Positions 40,701 to 52,548 of a stretch of DNA of 64,000 nt are shown piece after piece (the stretch's first letter is position 1; each line of letters opens with the position of its first letter). The notes below the pieces were generated by a model that was not told the origin of the DNA, did not search any database, and saw nothing but the letters and a program-made list of their open reading frames with translations. Position numbers and translations under genes: made by a program. Source of the stretch: Tyto alba (Eukaryota; Chordata; Aves; Strigiformes; Tytonidae); contig NW_024881296.1 in assembly GCF_018691265.1 (NCBI RefSeq), positions 7,843,427-7,907,426 of the forward strand. The letters run 5' to 3'.

Positions 40701-43700
40701 CACATTGAAGAGTTGTTAGGGGATAATATAAAGGGTCATTAATAGACTTTCTTTTTCCAGGAGACATGTTGAAATTTTAAAAGAAATCTTGTTTCAAATG
40801 GATGAAAGGCGAAATCCAAGAGCATCCACAGATGGGAAATGAAAATAAAACCACCTTTCAACTACAACACATTTGTGCCTATTCTTTTTTGATATTTTCT
40901 GCTGATTTTGATCATGACTTCCATTATTTTTCACTGTAGATTTAGTTAATTTTTAATTAAAAAGGAAGATTTCACTTAAAATGTTCAAATGGAACCATTC
41001 CAAAATCTCTTTCAGTATTTTTTTTTAACCTGTACCCTTCTTCAGAAGCTTCTGTTTGAGTGAATGAACATTTTGTTTCACTGCAAACCGAATGAAAGTA
41101 AAAATTTACAACTTTTTAACCAACATTTGTAGAACATGTCCTTGAAGATCCACAAGTTCCCACAACTCTTCACTGGAGCTATATCTACCTAACTCTTTGT
41201 GAGCACAGTCTGCTGGAGTTTCAGCTGCTATGGCTCCATTTCTGTGCTATCCAATCTTCCTTTAAAAAGACAGTGGGTGTCACTGTTTTTCACTTCGCTT
41301 GTTTACTGTTCAAACAAGAAAGTGCTTATGTGGGGAGCCCAAAATTACATATTTCTCTTGGACAAGAGGTAATTGATTTCTAAGCCATTCTCAGTTATTG
41401 TATGCCACTTGAGAGACCTAAATGGTCCAGTAACACGGAGAGAAGCCATTCAATTCATGTTACCTATCACTCTGTCTTTATCATTTACACTAAGGTCTTG
41501 CACAAAATTAATGCAGCTGGCAACAGCAACGTATCATAGAACATGTTTTCTGAAGGACTAGCCTATTGGGAGAAAGGTCAAAACAAGTGAAGCTGTTTGA
41601 AAACATGAATCTCAGAAGTGCTGTACATCTTATTTTATAACACCACCCTTTTGGCACCAAACTCATCAGCTGTACTCCTCCAGTTCATGTGACGTAAGGC
41701 TGCCGAGTTTCCCCATCTCTCACAGGCTGCATTCCAAAGATGGCTATGCTCCGAAGGGCGCTGATTAGATCAGGCTCTGGGGTGAAGGTAGATGCCACCA
41801 CAGTATTTTGAGACCTCCTGACTCCACTTCCATGGGTGGTTCAGGACTCGCTCCCCTCCCTGCTGCGCTGCTGTGTGCAAGGTTGAGATGACACTGCTGA
41901 AGGACCCGGCGTAGGGGAGTATGGGGCAGAGAGTGCTCTGGTTTCGTGTTAAATGGACACCAGCAGTGCAATTGAAAAGGCAAACAAGCTTCAAACAGAA
42001 GAGAGTCACCTGTTCTTGATAAAGGTACTCTAAAAATGAGCACAAATACAATTTTTTGGAAAAGTTTATTTCATTTCTATATCCTGGTTTACTTAATGCA
42101 TCTAGGGGCAATTTCTGTGTTGTAAATGTCAGCTTCTCTTTTACATCAGCGAGCTCTCAGCTTTCTTTTTTGTATAACTTTCTTTTCATTGACTAGCTGC
42201 CAAGTTGATGGTGTGTCTTTTGGTATCTCCTGACTCACGTGACTTCGTGTTCCCAGCTGTCCCAGTATCCTGTCATGGTGCTGAGCAATTAGTACCTAGG
42301 CTGTGAAGTTGATTTATTGTCCTCATTTTCTGTATTACAGCATGATGCTGCTATGGAGTGAGGATTTACAGAGCCAATAGTTTATGCCCATGGTCTAAGG
42401 CTGGAAACACCAGCAAGAAGGGCCATGGTCTGGCAGGGCTATGCCCAGGTGGAACCATATCTCCACGCTGAGTCTTTCTGACAATCCACGGGCATAAAGG
42501 TCCAAAGTAAATGTGCATGTGAGTGTATGTATATATGTGTATTCTACATACATGTTCCTACAGATATATATATATGTGTGTGTATATGTGTGTTTCAGTA
42601 ATAGCTATCTCAGGGTGTTTGTGTAGCCAGTGTTATCTCTAAGAGATTTCTCTACTTCTTGAATTGCCCCTTGTGTTGTTCCTTCCCTCTCCCAAGACAC
42701 AGCAGCACTGTTTCCCCCCCTGTCAGCACTGTACTAAATTAGCCAAGCCAAAACCTCCCATTTCCAGAAGCCAAGACAGCAGCTATTAGAAGACCATTTT
42801 GTTCCTGCATACTTTTTTGTCTGCCTATACCATCTGCTACAAAAATCTAATTCACAGGAGGCTGGCTGTCCAGCTTCTCCTAAAAGTTTAATTTTGACTT
42901 TTCCAAAAAGTAGGAAGTGGTTCAGGTCACAGCTGAAGAGCACAAGCCGGATATAAACCACATCAGGCCATGCTTAAGATATCCGTAAGCAATAGCTGCA
43001 CAGTTTCAGACTGCAGGCCTTTCACACCCAGAACATCCACTGACGTCAATGGAAATTTTGAATGATGACGGAGAGCAGTGACCATGTTGACTCCGGCAGT
43101 GAAAGCCTTGAGAGCCTAATGTTTAGGTTTTCTCTGCCTTAGTTTGTATATGCTGTCCCTCACCACACACCAAATGCTGCACTAATGCTTGCCTCCATGT
43201 ACCTCAACACAGCCCTGGGAAATAACAGCGAGCTTGTGCCCCCCACACCCCACTGCCAAGCCGAGCGGGAACAGGCTGGGTGACTTGGCCATGCTCATAC
43301 AGGGAATTTGTGATAGAGCATCCCCATAGACCTCAAATTCAGTCTCCCAGCACCCTTTCCAGAGCTTTCCCTGGAACACTTTTCATCTTTTCATCAACTG
43401 AAGTGTTGTAACATCACTTGAGGTGCCTCTCCAGTCAGCTGGGACCTGCAGGGAATTGCCTAATCCACTTAGGTAACGTTAAAAACATTGTGGGTTTGAT
43501 ATTTTTTTTCCAAAAGATTTCGATTAACTCACTTTTTAAAGGCCAGCATTAGCAAACATGTTGATGTGACAGCCTGAGACACGCAGGACACAAGTGAGGT
43601 GTGACTTTGGTGCCAGTGCATCTCCTGGGCCACCCCAGAACTCAGTAACCAGCTGCTCCATGAAGCAGTCGTTGAGTGTGACTAAAAAGCTCATCTCTTT

Positions 43701-46700
43701 GTCCAAGTGTGATGCTTGCCTGGTCTATGGGTGTTTGGAGCTTGCATATAGCAATATTATTACATTTTATTTCTGTAATGCCGATAATGTAGACGAGTAT
43801 AAAGCAGTTCAGGCTCTGGGTACCTCTAGGGTGTAAAAGCAGAAAGTGTTGGATAATGCACCATGTGATAACTTCAGCTGTCTGATCGCTGAGTGCATGT
43901 TGTCACATTAAAAGCAGCTTCTTGCCAGCAATACTTGCTGCATTTTCCAAAATGGCACATCCCCTCTGGCCTGATGGAAGACCTGCATATGCCAGCCTGC
44001 CCCATGCAGCAAGCCAAAGGGGGACGTCGGAGGGACCGTCTGGTCGCTGTGATAACACACCCGGGAGTGAGCTCAGCTCACTCCAGTGCTCGTGGACAGA
44101 TGTGACTCAGGGAAAGCTCTTGCAATGTCTGCTCGCACGGCTACAGCTGGTGCTCTTCCTCTAAAGTATCAGCAGCACAGAGGTGGTGCAGCTCGACTTT
44201 ACCTTCTCCTTAACTCTTTCCCTCATGTCCCTTAAGGTGTGGCTGGTGGTCTTGCTCCCACAACAAGCAATCTAGATGCAAAATTCTGCAGTATGTTCAC
44301 GTGCAAAAATTAAATGAAATATTCATCCTAATGCAATCTGCTTTCTGCTGCCTTTGCTGCAGTCTTGTGTAAAAACTGAAGAGTGTATCCTAGGACTACT
44401 GCTCTTCCCTGGACATGGATGGAAGCAAACAGAACAGGTTTAGTGCCCCAGGCACAGCAAATTGTGGGATGGAGGACCGTCCCACCCGGGAAGCTGCAGA
44501 CTTTTCCCTGTGCTTCTGCAGCCCGACTCCCACCCTGGTGTTTTGCTAAGGCAGTTTACAGTACGTGAATCTTCCCTGTGGTTTGGTCTTGTTCTTTTAA
44601 ACTTTTTTTTTTTTTTTGATGTTAGTTTAAACAGTCTCTCATTAAGGTTTCTGAGTGTGTGCTAAGACTTGTCTTGGAAATGTGTATTCAGGTGGTTTGT
44701 AAGATTTGTATTATTTGCTTCTTTTGGAGCCATTCTGGTGTATTATGTAAATCCATAGCTAAGCATTTCCTGGGACCATTTATTGTGCAAATGCCTAGTT
44801 TGGCATGTGTACAGTGCTGAGCAAAACCAATTGCTTCTGACTCTCTAGTTCAGAGAAGAAATATCAGCCTGGAGATTTTTTGTTTCATTTAAGAGAAGAC
44901 AATTTTCTCATTTCATTGTCTATCAGAATGCATTTTCAGCAAATGAGCTGGAAACTCCCAGAACAGATAAAAGTTTAAAGGCAGAACATCAGCCCCAGAT
45001 TGTGTATAGAAACAAATAATGGTCAACATCAGACACAGACATTTAAAAGTGGCAGCTGGATGCTAAATTGACTTCTATGATCATTTCTTGCATTTGAAAA
45101 CATGCTTACAGAAAATTATGCATGGGACGATGGCCATTAACAAGCCATTAGACTATTATAGATAACATCCATTTTTGAGAAACTGCTTAATCCCTTGAAC
45201 AGTTATTTTTCAGTTCGTGTAATCAGGTAGGTTTGGTGACAAGCCCCGGACGTACCAGTTGCTTTAAGCTTCAGTTCAGGTCTTTTTCTCTGTACTGACT
45301 CTGCATGAATTCACCCCTAGAGCTGAGGAAAGCAGGCATGGGGTACCTGACACCAGGAACTCCTCCATCCTTTCTTATTTTCAAGGTTTGGCATCCCCTG
45401 GCCAGGTCCTTGCTTCCCTCCCCTCTGCAAGCTTGGGAACGGGCTGTGGGCTGTGCTTTGCCTCCATTCCTTCCCACAGGAAGGAGGTCTGCAAGGGGCT
45501 CTCGGAGGGCACAGGCAGTGGGAAGGGGGTGTGATTTTCAGGTTTGCCCCCGCCCCAAGCCTCCAAACTCCCTCCCTAGGGTTGCTGCTAGCCACACCTG
45601 GAAGGTCAGAAGGATCACAGAGCTCCTTGCAGGCACCATCAGCTGCAGCTCACAGGGCTCAGCAGGGGTGAGACAAGCTGTTGGGGGTCATGCCAGGACC
45701 TGACACCCCGCAGTCCCTCTGAAGGAAGCCCCCAGTTACTTGGAGCTGGCAGTGGGCAGCGCTGCCCCATCTCTGACCTCTCTTCACAGTCCGATGTCCC
45801 TGGGTCTTGTGTTACCTCAGACAGCAGAGCCCTGGGACACATCACCATCACTTGAGTTTAATTGAAGCTGGAAATCAATGTTTTGAATTGTACATTGTGG
45901 TGGAGCATCATGTCGTGCCACTGAACTGTGCCAGAGGAAGGGAACGTAAAAACCATTTTTGACTTGTGGGGGACAACCCCACCGGCAGTGTTGCCCCCTC
46001 GCAGGAGGTCCGATGCCAGTGCCTGCAGGCCCTTATCCAGCCCTAAACTTCCCGTGCGAGAAGAACCCACACCCCACAGCAGCTCCCCTCTGCCACCTTC
46101 CCACAGCTGGGATTGGGCTAGAGCAGAGCTCTGCAACCCACTCTGCTTTTCAGCTGGGGACCCCGCTCCGGCGTGGGCCCCAGGCACATGGTGGGACAGC
46201 GTGGGAGGGGGATCCCTGCTGGGGCACGCCGGGGAGGGGTGGAATCCTTACTGTGGTGGCTGTGGGCAGATGTGCTTGGCGTGGATCTTGGCTCATTGCT
46301 GGGCTGGTAGCAGCATACCATGATCTGCTGTTTGAATTTCCTGCCGCATAAGATTTTTAGACATGCTCTCAAATTGACCTGACCCTGAAGACAGGAGCAA
46401 TCTATTAAAGAAACTTTTCCCTGTGAAATTGGCTGCAAAAAATTGTGCTTTTATGATGGGCTGTGCTTGCTACCCTGTCCTTTCAAAGGACAGGATGCTC
46501 CAAGTTGGGATTTTCTGACAGTAGACAAGCACTTCTTCAGCTCTTCTCAGGCACAGACCTGGTTAAGGAAAAATGCCTGACTGTGGAGAATTACTCACTA
46601 AACACACTTAATGGTGCCCCATCACCAGCCATCACCATGGGCAGTATTAGTTAAAGAGCCACTTGAAACACGCCAGGCATTTTCCAGGGAAAAAAGAGAC

Positions 46701-49700
46701 ACCCCTTGCCTCTGAGTCCAGAAACCAGTGCCACTGCAGGGCTGCTGTCTCCCATTAGGCAGGGTATAACGAGAGACCAAAGGGCCGGGCTCTGCAGCCC
46801 TAGTTCAGTCCCCAGTACGGAAAGACCAGACTGGATAAGTACAGGATGTCTCTGAGGAGCTACACAGCCACTCCCCTGGCCCCGTCCTCTGGCTAATGGC
46901 CACAGGCTGCAGCATGCCTCAGCGGGCAGTGCAGGCAGCGGGGTGGGCAAGGGCCACTGGCACACACAGGGCAGGTCTTGGACCTCTGCCCTGTGGAAGC
47001 TGAGGAGGAGCTTGTGCCCTTGCAGCACTGGGAAGCAGCTTTTCTGAGCCGCTCCAGGTGCCTGGGAGGAAAGCCGGAGGCAGGGGTATAAGGGTTTTGT
47101 GGTAGGAGCCTCAGACCAGTGGGGCAATTAAAGCCATGGCAGGAATCCTGGGCACCTCTCTGGAAAGTGCTGAGGTTAGAGGATTTATTCGCAGCGTTTT
47201 ATGATCTGGGACACGCCACAGGAGCCTCCGTGCAACTGTTCTGCTGGCATGTGAACCTGCGGTGACTCAGGAAAAAGGCGCTCGGGGGCTGTCTTGATAA
47301 GTAACAGGAGTTGGCTATAAAATAAACATGCGGGAAAAGCAAATCCCCAGCTCTCCAAAGGTGCAGCCTACAGGCAGCCCTCATCCTGCCTCTTTCAAGC
47401 ACCCACGGACTTTGCCTCTCTGTGCCCTAGCTTGCACATCTGTAAAATGGCTTTCACGAGCTCACCCTTCGCTTGAACTGCTTTGAAACCCACCCACCTA
47501 AGAGGCTGGTTTTGTCATGACTGCTCTTCAGGTCAGCACTGGCTCGAGGGGGAGGGAAGCGGAGCTGGAGGCATGATCCTACTTTCTGGGAAGCACATCA
47601 TGTACATTCCTGGAGAGCATTTTTGAGGAATACTTTGGCTTAATTTGTGTCTTTTATCTGTATAGCAGTCTTTTATCTACCTCCACTCGTGAGCATAATG
47701 CATGAGGGATGCTGTGGGCCTAACAGGATGAATTATGAAAAAATGTCCTAGGATTTTTTTTTTCACTGGGAGAAATTAAACTTGGCTTTAGTTTCTTTCC
47801 CTCCTATTAGCAGCCAGAGCACCTCGTCCGTCTTCTTTGCTTTTGCTTACTGCAACTGGCTTGTGAGTCCCCCCAGAAGACATTTTAGTCCGTGTTTCTT
47901 TTTCTGTACATTGAACGGAAAATATACGACTGTTAACAGTGGATCTGCAGATTATTTATCCATGCAGGCTTTATTGATGCAGGGATTAGCAAAATATGTT
48001 TTGCCTGCCAATCTCTAATCAAGAGGCCAGATTCACTGGCACGGCAGCAGCTTTGCTGTACTCCAGGGAGGCGATGCTCACTGTGCTGAAAATCAGGAGC
48101 AATTTAGCCAAATTCAATTTGCAGGTACAGACATTGCAAGGTCAAAGTAAGAAGCACAGATTACAAAGAAAAAATATCACCTGCTAGGAACAACGGCAGA
48201 TCCAAACTTGCTTTGGAGGAGAAGGCTCTAGTATGAACAGTGAAGCAATGAGAAAATTGTAACAAAAGTTAACAGTCTGGAAAGGAGAAATAACTGGCTT
48301 GTGCAAAGTATTCCCTTAGGATGTGTATTCCTCCCAGATATTTTCTACTTTGCTGCATCTTTCCCAAAGATGTTATGGCAGCCTCAATGGCTTATTAACC
48401 TTTCTGGCATAAGTTTGTTCTGCAGTGAGTATCAAGAGACGAAACCCCTGGCCTGAGGGAACACACTGTGCGTGCTTTTTCTGGTTCTTGTCTACCTTTC
48501 GTCTTCATAGGTGGGAATTTTTTGCAAAATGGAGGCAAGAAGCATTTCTTGGGAGTCTTGGCAGAATTTTATATATCCATGTGCACGATGCTCAAAACAG
48601 TGGAGAAATATCCCGACTGCCTAGCAATGGTTAAAGACAAAACAGGCAGTGGAAGGTGAATAGTGTTAAACTTATAATTGTGAGCTCAGTGAGGAAAAAA
48701 AATGGAGCTTCACTGTCATGTTTTATTTGACTGCAACACCTGCTTTCAATATGATTAACTCTTACTTAGCATGCAACTTTGGCACTGACAGCTCATTTCC
48801 AGTGACGGAGGTATTTTGCTGGTATTGTGCTGGAGACATGTCTAATGGGGCAGACCTAATTTGCCATTTGCTGGGTTAATGAAGATACACACTAAAAAGA
48901 TTATGAGGAAAACCAAGAACTAGTACACAAAAGATTAAGAAACCAGCAAACAATTTAGAGTAAAATTACAAACAGTAAGATCTCTATGCCTTAGGCTTTT
49001 CCGTAGTATCTTTCATCCCAGCACAGTTCCTGTAGTGCCATAGCAGCTATGTGCTGTTCCCAAGTGACATTACACTTTTCCATCAGGCCAAGCTGTCAGG
49101 GTGCCCTGTGACAAGCCGCAGGGGACCAGAATCCCCATTTGGGAGGAAGGACCGCTGGTACGTGCAGCCTGGCCGGTGCTGATCAGGACTTGCTGAGCCC
49201 TGCCTGGGGGCTGATACTGCAGGCAGCTTGTGCCACAGCGGCCGTAAGGTGGGCTGCGTCATGCCAGGTGGTGCTCACTGCTTTTTTTTATGCCTACAAG
49301 CAGGCTTCTGTCTGTCCCCACCGCTGTCTTCCCGTGCAGAGGGTGCCCTGAAAGCCAGGCAGCCACTGCTGCATCCCAGTTGGCATCCTGAAGAAGTGGG
49401 GAGCAACGAGGACAAGCGTGTCCCCCTCTTCCTCACCTGCACCATCCCGTTACCCCGACACAGGAGGGATGCCTGCTGCAGCAGCCCCCTCAGCAACACC
49501 CCGCGGTGAGAACATCACTGTGTAACATCTCTCTGGAAACACTTCCAGGAGCCACGTGTAACCAGGCTGCAGTTCTCTCAGTTTGCCTCCTTCCTCCCAG
49601 CACTGTAATCCTGCCTTTTATTTCAGTCACGAGCCTTCAGGTTGTCTGTGAACATGGATATGACACTTCCGAGTGGGAGCAAGCTTTTCTTTATTGCTGC

Positions 49701-52514
49701 TGCGGTGATTAAGCCAGTATATTTCCCTTCCTTTGACATTTCCATCCCAGTCTTACACGAGCCTTTGCTGTTGCCTTGGCTAATGCCTGGAATTTCTTTT
49801 TTAAACCAACTGCTGTGATTACAATGGAGCTCTACCTCATGACAGCAGTATCAAGGAAAATAATGCAGGAAGCTAGTTTATGTCAAAAATACGGCATTAC
49901 ACCCTGCAACACCAAAGGTCCTTGCTGTCTGCTGCCGCCTTATCTGGAAACAGCCCAGCAGCTGTAGGAATTTACTCCTCGCATGGAGGACTGCACAGAG
50001 TTGAGGAGAGGTCATTTCATTAGGCTGGCTCTGCAGGACGTCTGCAGGGCAGCTTCCCTGCCCAAGAGGAGCCGTGACCCGGGGATGCACAGGGCCGGGG
50101 CACGCCGGGGATTTCCATCAGCGTTCCCCGTGGCCTCTCTGGCCGTCATCCACACCCAAAGTCCCACTGCTCCATGGGCAAAGCAGGGTGAGCCCAGCAA
50201 ACGAAACCATATCAGCAAGCGAGCAGCAAGGCAGCTTTCAGGTTGAGGCGGTGGGTGAGACCGGCAGGCGCAGGGTTGCTGGCAATGCAGGCAGGAGGGA
50301 ACTTGGCTGCTGACCCCGACAGTCAAAGCTGGAGGGGGGCTGGTGGTCTCCCTGCCAGAGGTGTGCTTCCCCAGCAGCTCTTCCACCACCACTGCACATT
50401 TGTCCCAGGAGGAGATACCCAACGCCATCTCCCCACCGACGCAGAGGCAGCCAGCTTACTCTGGTGCGAGCAGAGGACTCCCTCCGTGCCCTGCCCTGGG
50501 CAGGTAGACCTGCAAGAGTCCGTCCCGTAAAATGTCAAGAAACTGACTCCAGCTCCCACTCTGTCCCGTGGATTTGGGATATCGGGGGTCAGGCCTCACA
50601 CAAGGGTCCACAGTGCTGAGTCGGGCTCCAAAGGGCACTGAATGCTTTCAGACTGCCCTCTGGGTAGGGTGGGGTTTGTCTTTCTTAAAAAGTAACATTT
50701 TCGTTAGCAGATAAGATTGTTAAAATATTCACAGGCAGGCTCTCCTGGCACAGTGGGGCGTGCCTGATGCACCACAGGGCACAAGCTCTGTTTTTGCCAA
50801 AGAATATCCATAAAACATCAGGATACTCGTTGGGTACAAGGTACCCTTGTGAGCAAAACTGAAATTACTGGACAGCAGGAGCAACTGTGTCCAAAATGTT
50901 CTGTCAAAATATTTAAAGTTGAAGGTTGTTTTTTCTGGAGTGATTTCATCCCCCAACTGTTTTGGGATTATGGTGTAGGTTATATCACACTCCTGTCTTG
51001 CTTCCCATAACTATTTACCTCCCATTACTCACTGAGAACTCTATTCATCGAACGCTTCCTGGTACAGCTTCACAAGCTGCGTTATGGCACCAAGGAAAAA
51101 TCAGTTTCCCCAGTAAGCAGTAGCAAACGTGGGGTGACAATTAATTGTGAGGGGGTTAACGTACAGTATATAGTGATCCTGGCGCACAAAACGTACCACA
51201 TTTCCCGTAATGCTCCTCAGCCTTCACTGAAGATGCCATGTCCAAGAAAGCCATCTAACCTCTCTGCTACCCCCACAAAGAGCCTGTGGTTCAGCAGTGC
51301 ACCCGTTTGGACAATGGTGCTCGCTGGGTGCACGTCTGGTAGCACCCTCCGCAGCCCCGGGTGTCCTCGGGGAGAAGCTCCCTTACAACCCTGTGCTGGA
51401 CGGGGAAACCTCTGCCATAAGGAGGTCTCCTTTGGAAGCTGGAGCCAGCTTACAAGAAGCAATTCAGACTTGGTGAAACCAGCCAAAACGGCTAAAAGGA
51501 AGCTTTATTGTATAGGTCAGTGAGATTAGACTCCCAAAGTGGGAAATGCAGCTCAGGGTCCTTATCCGTGCCAGGGCAAGGCTTTCCTTTGGAGCATCAC
51601 AGCACTACATCGGGTGCTTCAGGGATAGGGGTGAGTGCCAGGCTCTGCTACCATACGGATCCAGTGATACATGCTAAACAAGAATCAGCCTCACGGTAGA
51701 GCAAAAGCATGTGTTTCTACTGTATATGACATATTGATACCCAATTCTATACGTGGGGAACAGATTTCTAGCAGGAGGAACTTTTTAACCCAGAATGAAT
51801 CCAAACATAAATTCCATTTTAGCCCTTTCATTTGACTACAGCCTTCCTGTCCCTCTCATACTAATGTTTCTTAACAGCATTTAATTTAAATTGTGCCTGC
51901 GTTTCTTGTCTTCAGAGCATTAGATTGCCTGCCTGGCAGTCAAACCCTCCCCAGTGTCTTGGGAAGCATGTTTAAGCCTCTAGTGAAGTTTGGGACTGGG
52001 GTTTTGAAACTTCTCTGAACCCCCTCCGCAATCCCTGCGTCCCCTGTGGCGAGCGGCTGGAACACAGTGCTTTGCAAGGCCGATGGCCAGATTTGAAGTG
52101 GGTATAGTGTTTGTGGAAGGGGAGAGTAGATCTAGGCCAGGTGCTGAGCACAGGCAGCGTCTGTCGGTGCTGCGTGTATCCCCTAAGGGCCCTGCACGGT
52201 GCTGGCCTGGGGGAAGTCAGGCCACAGTGTGGTGCAGAGGGGTTGATCTTTTACCGATACAGAGGTGCAGTTAAGAGGTTCAGCAGGGAATAGGCTGCTG
52301 CCAGCAGATAATTTTATACAGGACAAGGGACACTGATGTGCTGGCTGTGACACCAAGTGACGCGATGCAGAACCAGCAGTTCAGTTGAAAGTGTCTGTGT
52401 ACAGCAGCCAAAGCCCAGGGTCATCGCCTCCAGAGGTTGGGCAAGTTGTGCACAAGAGATGGGCAAGTTCTGTGCAGCCATAACTCCGTATGAGAGACTG
52501 GCAGGTGACAAAAC

Positions 52515-52548
<34 letters not shown>

